Positions 17,866-26,401 of a stretch of 64,000 bases of DNA are shown here, piece after piece. The notes beneath the pieces are model-generated. The model did no database searches, was not told the origin of the DNA, and saw nothing but the letters and a program-made list of their open reading frames with translations. The stretch lies in NCBI RefSeq assembly GCF_008153345.1, contig NZ_CP042818.1:1364001-1428000 (forward strand), given 5' to 3'. The DNA comes from Treponema phagedenis. GTDB taxonomy: Bacteria > Spirochaetota > Spirochaetia > Treponematales > Treponemataceae. How positions within the stretch are numbered: position 1 is the stretch's first letter; every line of letters starts with the position of its first letter. Position numbers and translations under genes: made by a program.

Positions 17866-19473
17866 ATGACTGATATCCGAAAGATGCCGGTTGGTGTTCA
17901 AAGTTTTAAAGTTTTGCGAGAAAATAATTTCCTCTATGTTGATAAAACAGAATTTTTGAGGAAGCTTGTTAACTCGAGCAAGACTTATGTTTTACATCGT
18001 CCGCGTAGATTTGGAAAGAGTTTGTTTCTTTCGATGCTTGAGGCTTATTTTTGCGGGCAAAAAGAATTGTTTGCCGGTTTAAAAATTGAGGGGTATGAGG
18101 CTCAGCAAAATGAGCCATGGCAAAAGTATCCTGTATTACATTTGGATTTTAATCCCAACATGTATGATACTAAAGAAGATTTAGAAGATCTTTTGGACAA
18201 TTATTTGCGTAAATGGGAAGATGTTTACGGAAGACCCGATACAGATTATAATATTTCTCAACGGTTTTCAAATGTTATTGAAAATGCTTACAACAAAACC
18301 GGTAAGCAGGTTGTTATTCTTGTTGACGAATACGATAAACCTCTTTTGCAAACTATGAATGTAAATGAGGAACTGAACGAAACATACCGCAGTATTTTAA
18401 AAGGTTTTTACGGTGTTATAAAATCTTCCGATGAATATATTCGACTTGCTTTTTTAACGGGTGTAACAAAATTCAGTAAGGTAAGTATTTTTAGCGATTT
18501 AAATAATTTAAAAGATATCAGCCTTCTTAACGGGTATTCAGAAATTTGCGGGATTACGCAAGAAGAGCTTGAACATAATTTTCAGCCCGAAATAAAAGCT
18601 ATTTCCGAAAAGTATAATTATACGCGCGAAGAAGTTTTGGAAAGACTTAGAAAAAATTATGACGGCTATTTATTTCATCAAAACGGAAAACACGTTTATA
18701 ATCCTTTTAGTCTTTTAAATGCACTTGATTCAAAGGAGTTTACCAAGTATTGGTTTGCAACAGGCACTCCGACTTTTTTGGTAAACTTATTAAAACAGGC
18801 TGAGTACGATTTGCGCGATGTTACGGAAAGAGCCGAGCTTGATAAAAATGCATTATTTGATTATCGCCCCAGTATGCAAAATCCTATTCCGATATTTTTT
18901 CAATCAGGATATTTGACAATAAAAAGTTATAATGAAGAGTTTGAGTTGTACAAGCTTGGATTTCCGAATATGGAAGTAAAGCAGGTTTTTTTTGATAATA
19001 TGCTTCCGTCGTTTACTTCGATTGTAAAAGATGAGACAGGTCTTTATATAAAAAACTTTGTTTGCGATATGCGGGAAGGAAATGTGCAAGCTTTTATGGA
19101 GAGGCTTTACACTGCCTGCGCAAGTTTGCCTTACAGCACTGCATCAAAAAAAGATAAGTCGCTTCGCGAAAGAGATTATCAAATTGCCTTTTATATTATT
19201 TTTACGCTTATGGGTTATTATGCTGAAATTGAAACGCATAGCTCAAAGGGACGAGCGGATTTAGTTTTGCGCACAGATAAGGCGATTTATATTTTTGAAT
19301 TTAAACTTGCGGTAAAAGCAAGTGCCGATGATGCGCTCAATCAAATAAAAGAAAAAGGCTATGCGGATAAATACAAAAAATGTGGAAAGGAAATTTTTCT
19401 TATCGGAGCAGTTTTCGGTGATGACATTACTGCGGAAACTCCCGGCATGTGGAAGATGGAAGAACTGAATTAA
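17866..19473 (+). CDS. AAA-ATPase-like / PD-(D/E)XK nuclease-like protein
   Basis: About 535 residues, belonging to the widespread AAA-ATPase-like plus PDDEXK_9 family (formerly DUF1703). Walker A is RPRRFGKSLFLSML, Walker B is VVILVDEYDKPLL, and a C-terminal nuclease-like motif has GRADLVLRTD...IYIFEFKLA (D-x(n)-E-x-K). The typical N-terminal phrase MPVGVQSFKVLRENNFLYVDKT fixes the real start at ATG 17866; an upstream extension overlaps the divergent glycosylase gene. Function is not established; members are common in host-associated bacteria and are often suspected of defence or mobile-element roles. It sits at the edge of an accessory region. Confidence 0.85.
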   Translation: MTDIRKMPVGVQSFKVLRENNFLYVDKTEFLRKLVNSSKTYVLHRPRRFGKSLFLSMLEAYFCGQKELFAGLKIEGYEAQQNEPWQKYPVLHLDFNPNMYDTKEDLEDLLDNYLRKWEDVYGRPDTDYNISQRFSNVIENAYNKTGKQVVILVDEYDKPLLQTMNVNEELNETYRSILKGFYGVIKSSDEYIRLAFLTGVTKFSKVSIFSDLNNLKDISLLNGYSEICGITQEELEHNFQPEIKAISEKYNYTREEVLERLRKNYDGYLFHQNGKHVYNPFSLLNALDSKEFTKYWFATGTPTFLVNLLKQAEYDLRDVTERAELDKNALFDYRPSMQNPIPIFFQSGYLTIKSYNEEFELYKLGFPNMEVKQVFFDNMLPSFTSIVKDETGLYIKNFVCDMREGNVQAFMERLYTACASLPYSTASKKDKSLRERDYQIAFYIIFTLMGYYAEIETHSSKGRADLVLRTDKAIYIFEFKLAVKASADDALNQIKEKGYADKYKKCGKEIFLIGAVFGDDITAETPGMWKMEELN

Positions 19474-19532
19474 GAATCGGTTTTACTTAGCTTTTGCAGG
19501 CGGTGCAAACCAAAGCTTTAATCGGCCTCCGC

Positions 19533-19844
19533 TTACAAGCTGAATACATAGCCGTTGTTGCGAATGTTTTTAATTGCATCGCCCAGATGTTTATCCGCGC
19601 GGTTAAGTTTTTTTCGCAAGTGCGCAATATGAACGGAGATTGTCCGCTCTACTCCTTTATAAAACTGTCCGCCGCACGAGGAAACAAAAAGGCTTTCCGC
19701 GCTGATAGGTTTGTTGGAATGTTCAAGCAAGTTTAACAAAATCAAAAACTTGACAGGTGTTAAATCGAGACTGTTTTCCCTGAATGACCCCGTGTAGGAT
19801 TTTTTGTTAAAAATAAATTCGTGAAGGAACACCTCATTATCCAC
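19533..19844 (-). pseudogene. Response-regulator DNA-binding domain fragment
   Basis: A 103-residue open frame starting at GTG that contains only an OmpR/PhoB-type winged helix: LTPVKFLILLNLLEHSNKPIS, then the recognition-helix region GVERTISVHIAHLRKKLN and terminal NIRNNGYVFSL. The receiver domain is missing; a stop codon directly precedes the GTG. It lies next to a broken ABC ATPase on the same strand, suggesting the relic of a two-component system with its ABC transporter. A stand-alone DNA-binding protein is possible, but no good Shine-Dalgarno is seen. Confidence 0.6.
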
Positions 19845-19918
19845 TTAGACCGGTTTTAAATTCCGCCGTATCGGAATTGGTTATCTTAGGACTTGCCGGG
19901 TTATATATTGTAATATTT

Positions 19919-20190
19919 TTATAACTTTAAATTTTTATATGCAATAAAATTTGCGGGGATATAGCTGAGCGTCTTAAAAAAATCTTCATCTTCCGTAATA
20001 TCTTTGCCATCAATAAAAACGCCGCCTGTATCACCTTTTATATTTCCCGCTAAATTTTTATAAGTGTTGTTTTACCCGAGGCTCCACTTCCCATTAAAAC
20101 ATGTAAACCTTTTTGAAAGTTAAGATCAATATTATCGAGAGCCTTTTTATCATTAATTTTTTTTGTTAAATTTTTAATCTCTATTGTCAT
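19919..20190 (-). pseudogene. ABC transporter ATPase, frameshifted N-terminal fragment
   Basis: From ATG at 20190 the minus strand reads MTIEIKNLTKKINDKKALDN, then a Walker A loop GSGASGKTTLIK, and hits TAG after 46 codons. One base missing from an A-run (five A instead of six) explains this: in the other frame it continues LAGNIKGDTGGVFIDGKDIT and LSYIPANF before stopping at 19919. The rest of the ATPase (Q-loop onward, signature, Walker B) is gone. Clearly a dead gene. Confidence 0.75.
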
Positions 20191-20244
20191 GCCAATGAAG
20201 CTCCGTTTTATGCTAAAATCCGGTTTTGATTTGATATCAAGAAT

Positions 20245-20862
20245 ACTATCATATTTTTAAAATAAGCTATTGCGAGTATAACGGTTTGTAGGGCTTACAC
20301 ATGAACAAGGGTAGCCACCCTTTGAACCCGCTTTTGAGTGCTTTTAAGACTCGTGGGTTTGGTTTTGACACAGAGGGTAAAACCAGAACAGATACGAACA
20401 TTAAAACCGGATTCGGCATTCCTACAGTAAGTTTGCTCACCCGTGCTCAATTCCAAATGATGTTTAAAAGCATCAACACAAAACTATAAAATTGAAGCTT
20501 TAAAACTCGCAGGTTTAGTTTTTGACACGGACGTCAAAACTCAGAACGGGCATGGACGCCCGTGGTTCCACACAGAATTGAGTTTGAAAACTACCACAGC
20601 TATATAAACAGGAGTTTTCAAACTCATAGGTATAATTTTGCCACGGACTGCAAAACTCAGAACCGCCACGGATGGCGGTGGTTCTAAGCAGAAACGATGT
20701 TTTAAAGCAAAAGTATTTGTAAAGCTTTAAAACTCGTGGTTTAGTTTTTGCCATGGACGTCAAAAACTAAACCGTTGTGTCGAGCTCTTTTTTATAAAAT
20801 TTTTACGTGTTGGATAAGATGTATTAAAAAACGAATCGACTTATTAAAAAAATGTTATACTA
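20245..20862 (-). repeat. MITE mosaic, copy 6 (reverse orientation)
   Basis: The right edge reads ACTTATTAAAAAAATGTTATACTA, ending in TA at 20861-20862, matching the family left terminus. Inside are GTGTCGAGCTCTTTTTTATA, GAGTTTTCAAACTC-type stems, ACCGCCacggatGGCGGT and CATCAACACAAAACTATAAA. The left boundary is not clear. It abuts the nitroreductase promoter, which may lie in or just beyond the element. Confidence 0.65.
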
Positions 20863-20869
20863 GTTTAAC

Positions 20870-20899
20870 TTGACAATAATTCAGGGTATAATTTATAAT
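20870..20899 (+). promoter_or_regulatory. Nitroreductase promoter
   Basis: TTGACA (20870-20875), 18-base spacer, TATAAT (20894-20899); an alternative TATAAT is at 20887. The -35 begins 8 bases beyond the MITE end. The same 17 bases CTAGTTTAACTTGACAA recur at 61439-61455. Confidence 0.7.
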
Positions 20900-20922
20900 A
20901 CGGTAAATTTTAGGAGGTTACT

Positions 20923-21495
20923 ATGAGTATTATTGAATCTTTAAAACAACGAAGAAGTTATTATGAAATTAACAAAGACATTCCGATTTCACAGGAAGAG
21001 ATTGAAAGAAAAATAAAAGAACTCACCGAGCTTGTACCGGATGCATTTAATATGAAAAGTGCAAGACTTGTATTGATATTCGGAGATAAGCATGATTTAT
21101 TGTGGAATGAAATTTATAATGTGTTTGAAGGAAAGGTTCCTCAGGAAAAAATCGATTCGTTTAAAGCAGGTGCCGGAACGATCCTGTTTTTGTATGACGA
21201 AGAAACCGTTAAGTCTTTACAAGAACAATTTAAACAATATGCTGATAACTTTCCCGTTTGGGCAAATCAAGCAAACGGAATGCTACAGCTTTCTGTGTGG
21301 GCTGCACTCAGGGAGCTTGGGGTAGGTGCATCATTACAACATTATAATCCGGTAATTGATGATAAAGTAAAACAATTATTTGATATTCCAAAAAGTTATA
21401 AATTAATAGCCCAAATGCCTTTTGGCGGAATAATTAAAGAGCCGGAGAAAAAAGAAAAAGAGGATATAGACAAACGAGTAACAGTGATAAAGTAA
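20923..21495 (+). CDS. Nitroreductase family protein
   Basis: FMN-dependent NAD(P)H oxidoreductase, 190 residues. The N-terminal FMN phosphate motif is LKQRRSYYEI, then LTELVPDAFNMKSARLVLIFG. The central ANGMLQLSVWAALRELGVGASLQHYNP and the final IAQMPFGGI are typical of the small YdfN/HBN1-type nitroreductases. Physiological substrate unknown. AGGAGG precedes the ATG, with a strong promoter about 25 bases upstream. Confidence 0.88.
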   Translation: MSIIESLKQRRSYYEINKDIPISQEEIERKIKELTELVPDAFNMKSARLVLIFGDKHDLLWNEIYNVFEGKVPQEKIDSFKAGAGTILFLYDEETVKSLQEQFKQYADNFPVWANQANGMLQLSVWAALRELGVGASLQHYNPVIDDKVKQLFDIPKSYKLIAQMPFGGIIKEPEKKEKEDIDKRVTVIK

Positions 21496-21512
21496 GTAGC
21501 GTAGAATTTTTA

Positions 21513-22378
21513 TTATCGAGATTTATGGAGCATACAGGCGGACAGGTATAAGCTGGAGGAGAATATTTGCCGCCATCGGCGGGGATGACAGCTTTAGGCT
21601 CATTCCGTATCTGATGGAGGATGGCGAATTTGTTTCGGCTGTAAAAAAATTTCCTAAAGTGTTCAGCGGTTTTTCAGATACCACTGTGATACATCTTATG
21701 CTGTACATACTCGGGCTTGCGACTTACTACGGTCTGGCATGTTTGACGGATATGGGCGAGCTGGATAAAGATATGCTTCCCTATACCAAAGCCGCCTTTG
21801 ATCACTATATGGGTAAAGAATTTGAAACAATTGAGAGCAGTCCATATTGGTATGAAGAGAGAAAAGACTTCGGCTCCTCTCAATATGGCGTGCCCAGAGT
21901 AAGGCACAAAGAAGGTTACGGGCACCGCTTTATAATAGAGAAAGATGGAAAGTTTACGGGCGAGCTCTTGGGAGGCTGCTTGGAGACATTGTACGATATG
22001 TGCGTTGGTGAGCGGCACCCGGAAGAACAGAAAATTATTCAACAGCACGGCATCTTCCCTGCTGCTCGAGAGTGGGAAGGTAAAGTGCTTTTTTTAGAAA
22101 CCAGCGAATCAAAGTCAGCTCCAAAAAAACTAGAACACATGCTTACGATTTTAGAAAAGAATGGCGTATTTAAAAATTTACAAGGCGTCATTCTCGGAAA
22201 GCCTCAAGACGAAGCGTATTTTTTTGAATACGAAGAAATCTATACCCGAACCTTCTGTGGCTACAAATACCCAGTAGTATACAATGTGAATTTCGGTCAC
22301 GCCCTGCCGAGAACTGTGCTGCCTTATGGCAGAAAACTCAGCATCGACTGCAAAAGAAAAGAGCTTCGGTTTGTGTAG
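21513..22378 (+). pseudogene. LD-carboxypeptidase / MccF-like peptidase (S66), N-terminally truncated
   Basis: The frame ending at 22378 is a clear S66 peptidase from FAAIGGDDSFRLIPYL (about 21567) onward: the nucleophile motif is FSGFSDTT, later ELLGGCLETL (catalytic Glu region) and the C-terminal GHALPRTVLPYG with the catalytic His. The N-terminal part (about 80-100 residues) is missing: upstream sequence in frame (YGAYRRTGISWRR) does not look like the family and no Shine-Dalgarno plus start exists. Family members recycle murein or, as MccF, give microcin C immunity. Probably nonfunctional. Confidence 0.7.
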
Positions 22379-22452
22379 GCGGGGAGTCCGCAGCACTCAT
22401 TGCCATTCACGAATCTTTTTTACTTGGAATTTCCTTATGTGTAAAATTTTTG

Positions 22453-22727
22453 TTACTTGCACTTGGATTTTTTTTGTTTTGTTTGCTGCTTTTCAATTTC
22501 TTCTTCAAGTCTTTTAGCATACTCCATCCAGTAGGCACAGGCGTGTTTGTAGTAATCAACTCTTCATCGCCGCTTGGCTTAAAGACTGCTAATTCTTTTT
22601 CTAAATCTATTTTCATATCAATTTTGATCCGTGCTGAGAGTATTATACTGCGAACAGCATCTTTTGTCAGCATTTGAATAAGTATTTGCAATTTCTCCGA
22701 ATTTAGTGTAATATAGTTTTTGGTCAT
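22453..22727 (-). pseudogene. Small unidentified gene interrupted by a frameshift
   Basis: From ATG 22727 the frame reads MTKNYITLNSEKLQILIQML and on to FKPSGDEEL, then becomes low-quality (ITTNTPVPTGWS). Shifting frame at that point gives DYYKHACAYWMEYAKRLEEE followed by a Lys/Gln-rich helix and a stop at 22453, which is far more protein-like. So the gene probably encoded about 90 residues and has lost its frame near 22555-22565. Family not recognised; it may belong to a mobile element. Confidence 0.5.
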
Positions 22728-22763
22728 ATGAAGTCTTCTTGGTAGTGTTTTACTTTTACATTA

Positions 22764-22791
22764 TACAAAAAAAGGGCTTCTACGCCCTTTC
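22764..22791 (-). terminator. Hairpin GGGCGTAGAAGCCC with minus-strand T-run
   Basis: AAAGGGC and GCCCTTT pair around a short loop and are followed by T7 on the minus strand. It lies upstream of the minus-strand frameshifted gene and could be a relic terminator or attenuator; TATAAT overlaps its T-tract. Confidence 0.5.
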
Positions 22792-22878
22792 GCATTTACA
22801 CGATTATATGGACTTTATCATGGGTGCTAATATAAACACAAAAAACTTTTAAATAAGTTAGGAGTGCGTTAGATAAAT

Positions 22879-23658
22879 ATGAGTAATTTTAATGTTGACA
22901 CCATATTTAAAAGACACATTGAACAGGTCAATGATCATTTAGATATTAGCGTATTTGAAGTAGAAAAATTAAGCGCGGAAATTCAACAATGCTTAGACGA
23001 AAATTTAATATCTATATGCGAAGGAAAGAAATCTAGCACTGAACTGGAACTTGTGAAAGCACGTATTGTTAAGCTATTTGAAGGGAAAAACGATAAATGG
23101 AAAATGGGAGCTATAGCTGAATTCTTTATACACCTATACATGAAGCTAACCGGTTATACACAGGAATGTATGTTCCTAAACTTAGAAGAAGGCTCTATTA
23201 AAAAAGGATTTGATGGGCTGTATAGTTTTAGGAAAAATCACTGGGTTATGGAAAGTAAGTCCGGTAGTATTTCTTCTAAAAATATTTGTCATAAAAATAA
23301 ATTGCAAGAAGCTATTTTAGATTTAAAAAATAAATTTGAAGGAAAGACACCGAATAATCCCTGGCAGAATGCATATAATCATGCATCCCATTGTGACGTT
23401 GGAACGCCAAAAAATATAAAAAAAAGTATTAAAAAATTATCAGATGAATACACAGAAAAAAAATTTTACACCTTGTCTGATTTTAATATTATACCGTGTG
23501 CAACAATATTTTTAGATACTATCTGGAAGCCGGAAAATAACGCAACTATTATAGCAAGTGCAAAAACCGCTATTGAAAACACTGAATATAAATGCGCCCA
23601 TTTAATTTGTGTTACACAAGGCAGTATTGATATTTTTATCCAATATATAACTACATAA
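22879..23658 (+). CDS. hamA: HamA-like nuclease of a Hachiman-type defence system
   Basis: A 259-residue DUF1837-type protein directly upstream of a large SF2 helicase, the Hachiman pair. A PD-(D/E)XK-like core is visible: E81 in MGAIAEFFIH, D112 in KKGFDGLY, and E125/K127 in WVMESKSG. In studied Hachiman systems HamA is the DNA-degrading effector, held in check by HamB until foreign or damaged DNA is sensed; that role is taken from the family. The gene is visibly more AT-rich than its flanks, suggesting transfer. GGAG is about 14 bases before the ATG, an unusually long spacing. hamB starts 16 bases after the stop. Confidence 0.78.
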   Translation: MSNFNVDTIFKRHIEQVNDHLDISVFEVEKLSAEIQQCLDENLISICEGKKSSTELELVKARIVKLFEGKNDKWKMGAIAEFFIHLYMKLTGYTQECMFLNLEEGSIKKGFDGLYSFRKNHWVMESKSGSISSKNICHKNKLQEAILDLKNKFEGKTPNNPWQNAYNHASHCDVGTPKNIKKSIKKLSDEYTEKKFYTLSDFNIIPCATIFLDTIWKPENNATIIASAKTAIENTEYKCAHLICVTQGSIDIFIQYITT

Positions 23659-23674
23659 TTTAAGGTCGGAATTT

Positions 23675-25693
23675 ATGGAAGGTTACAACGAGATAGCAAG
23701 TTTAAGTAGTTTAAAAAAATTTAACGAGGTTGTACAAAAAATTACACTTTGGTCTAAAGATAATCCTATAATTTTGAATGACGAGGAGAAGTCATTTTTA
23801 TTAAGTTGTGCTCTTATTTTACTTAAAAATTATGATTCGGACAAAAGATATAAATCGTATGCAGAGTTTGCATATTATATTATTTTAAAATATTCACTAA
23901 TTACAGACGATTATACACCATTATATGACTTTTCCATTAACTTCGGATTTTATCCGATTGCTAAGTCACTGGTAGAAAAACAAAAACTCAAGCTTAATAG
24001 TATTATTAATTATAATGTACATGCACAAATGGAAGATGAATACTCATATCACGGAATAATAGAAACCTACGATCAAAAAAAGATTAGAGAATCTATTTTA
24101 GAAAGTAAAAATAATGAAGTATCTTATATTGCACCTACTTCTTATGGTAAAAGTAGTTTAATCATTGATGATATTCGAAAATATTTGGAATCTAGAAAAT
24201 TTATAGCGATAATTGTTCCTACCAAGTCATTGCTACTACAAACATTTAGAACTGTAAAAAAGGAAAACTTTGGGCGAAAAATAATTCTTCATGACGAGAT
24301 GTATGAAAAGGAAGATAAATTTATTTCTGTTCTTACTCAAGAAAGAGCTTTACGGCTTCTGCTTAAAAATCCAAGCCTATATTTTGATGCTTTATACATT
24401 GATGAGGCTCATAATTTATTTACTAAGGATAGTAGGACAATTCTTTTATCCAGATTAATTAGAGTCAATAAAAAGCGAAACGCCAAACAGAATGTTATGT
24501 ACCTTTCTCCTTTAATTTCTGACAGTGGTAATCTTAAATTTGATAGTGAACAAGATATTTTTGAACATAAAATTGATTTCAATATCAAAGAACCTGAAAT
24601 ATACGAGTTTTCCATTGATACTAGAATAGAAAAATACAATAGATTTATAAATAAATTTTATACACTAGGAAAAGAAGAGAACTATTTAAATTATATACAG
24701 AAAACTTTGAAAAATAAAAATTTCTTTTTTTTAATGGCTCCGAGAAAAATTGAGATGTTTGCAAGTGATTTATATCAAAATATAAGCAATGACATAAAAA
24801 ATGACAATTTAATCGCAGAGGTTATAAAAAGTCTAAAAAAATATGTCCATAAAGATTTTTATGGAATACAGTATTTAGAAAAAGGAATAGTATATTTACA
24901 TGGAAAAGTACCGGATAATATCAAAGAATATTTAGAATTTAAATTTCAGACAGTTCCAAATATCCGTTTTTTGGTTGCGAACAATGTAATCTTAGAAGGA
25001 ATAAATCTTCCAATAGATAATCTATACATCCTTAGTACTCATAGGTTGTCTTCAGCAAAAATAACTAACCTTATAGGCAGAGTGAATAGGCTAAACATGA
25101 TATTTGATTCATCGAATAATGATTTTTCTTTACTTTTGCCGACTGTACATTTTGTAAATACTACTAAATATGCTCGTAAAAACAGCAATATGAAAGGTAA
25201 AATTATGCAACTCCGAACAGGAAGATTTTCAGATATAATAGAGAACCCATTGTTGGATAAATTTGATGCGACTAAACTTGAAAGAGAAGACGAACCAGAC
25301 TCTAAGCAAAAAAAGACGTTTGAAAAAATAATTGAGGAAGAAAAGTTTGTTTTAGATGATAATCATACTTCTGATATCCATGTGTTAAAGCGAAAAATGA
25401 TTGAATTAGGAATGAATACCATATATGATCTTAGCGACCAAATCTGTGAATTGTTATTATCAAGAATAAAGAGCATAAATAGCACGATTGAAAAAGATTT
25501 TATGTCAGTAATTCACAAAATTTTTGTCGAAGGATTGGGAAATTCAATAATTGATGATGAATTTGCTCGATTGAAAAATGAGTTCATTATCTCGCATTAT
25601 GAGCATTTTATAACGTCTTCTAAAAAGAAATCACTTAAAGAAAATATAAACTATATTTTATCGTACTTTGAAAAAAAAAAGAAAATTAGGTAA
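23675..25693 (+). CDS. hamB: HamB-like SF2 helicase, main part (ends at an A10 tract)
   Basis: DEAH-box superfamily 2 helicase, 672 residues in this frame. Walker A is APTSYGKS (153-160), DEAH at 243-246, motif V LEGINLP (440-446) and motif VI NLIGRVNR (465-472). It ends EKKKKIR-stop directly after ten A at 25671-25680. With nine A the frame would continue into the next open frame, giving about 817 residues, a more usual size for HamB. So the protein is C-terminally truncated as written. In Hachiman the helicase is the DNA sensor that releases HamA. AT-rich like hamA. Confidence 0.78.
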   Translation: MEGYNEIASLSSLKKFNEVVQKITLWSKDNPIILNDEEKSFLLSCALILLKNYDSDKRYKSYAEFAYYIILKYSLITDDYTPLYDFSINFGFYPIAKSLVEKQKLKLNSIINYNVHAQMEDEYSYHGIIETYDQKKIRESILESKNNEVSYIAPTSYGKSSLIIDDIRKYLESRKFIAIIVPTKSLLLQTFRTVKKENFGRKIILHDEMYEKEDKFISVLTQERALRLLLKNPSLYFDALYIDEAHNLFTKDSRTILLSRLIRVNKKRNAKQNVMYLSPLISDSGNLKFDSEQDIFEHKIDFNIKEPEIYEFSIDTRIEKYNRFINKFYTLGKEENYLNYIQKTLKNKNFFFLMAPRKIEMFASDLYQNISNDIKNDNLIAEVIKSLKKYVHKDFYGIQYLEKGIVYLHGKVPDNIKEYLEFKFQTVPNIRFLVANNVILEGINLPIDNLYILSTHRLSSAKITNLIGRVNRLNMIFDSSNNDFSLLLPTVHFVNTTKYARKNSNMKGKIMQLRTGRFSDIIENPLLDKFDATKLEREDEPDSKQKKTFEKIIEEEKFVLDDNHTSDIHVLKRKMIELGMNTIYDLSDQICELLLSRIKSINSTIEKDFMSVIHKIFVEGLGNSIIDDEFARLKNEFIISHYEHFITSSKKKSLKENINYILSYFEKKKKIR

Positions 25694-26129
25694 TACTCTA
25701 ATGTATATCGGTAATAGTTTTGGTGACACTTCATATCGCGGAGAATCTTATGAAGGTAACCCAGTTTATGTCGACTTAAAAGGTAAGAAGCATAAAGAAT
25801 TAGTGAATCTAGCGATCATCAAATTAAAACTGGAAAATGATTTTGTAAATTATACTTTGATAAAATTTTTTCAACTTATGTTAGATTATGAGATTATCTC
25901 CCACGAAAAATATAATACTATTATTTATGGAACTAACGATAAAAATAAATTATCTTTATTAAAGCAAGGATTGACAATAAATATTATCAACAAACTTGAA
26001 ACTGATAATCAAATAAAAAACATTCATATTGATGAAAATAATATTGTACATGGAACTCAGGAATTTCAAAAATATACAAAAACACTTGATGATTTTTTTA
26101 AGTTTGAAATTGATAAACATTTTAGCTAA
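25668..26129 (+). pseudogene. HamB C-terminal domain in the +1 frame
   Basis: Up to 153 codons open from the A10 tract to TAA at 26129, overlapping the end of hamB by 26 bases. The only start in the overlap is a TTG without a Shine-Dalgarno. The content (YIGNSFGDTSYRG, LVNLAIIKLKLENDFVNYTL, FQKYTKTLDDFFKFEI) looks like the conserved tail of defence helicases rather than a separate protein. I treat it as the detached C-terminus of hamB. Transcriptional slippage on A10 could fuse the two; a -1 ribosomal slip would not reach this frame. Confidence 0.65.
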
Positions 26130-26292
26130 TAATGCTAACCTAATAAAAAGGTAATCTCTTTTAAAAAGCTATAAAATTCCATATACCACAAAACAAAAGC
26201 ACCAAACAACACCACACCATTCTGTAAAATAAATTACAACATCGTCTATTTAATATTTTATACTGAAGTTAGTGTCCATTCTTTCCCAATTA

Positions 26293-26321
26293 TTGAAACT
26301 TATCCGATTTCAATATATAAT
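26293..26321 (+). promoter_or_regulatory. Promoter of the restriction-modification locus
   Basis: TTGAAA (26293-26298), 17-base spacer, TATAAT (26316-26321), about 80 bases before the methylase start. The 26130-26401 gap holds nothing else recognisable. Confidence 0.65.
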
Positions 26322-26401
26322 AGCCATATCATAGTTGCAAATATAAAAAATATTTTCCTAAGTTTTTTATTGAAAACATAAAAGGAGTAATACTAATAAA
26401 C

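Noticed and set aside
25671..25681. Programmed -1 ribosomal frameshift (A AAA AAG) in hamB
   Set aside because: The slippery heptamer is present, but a -1 shift does not enter the frame that holds the C-terminal domain; +1 or -2 is needed.
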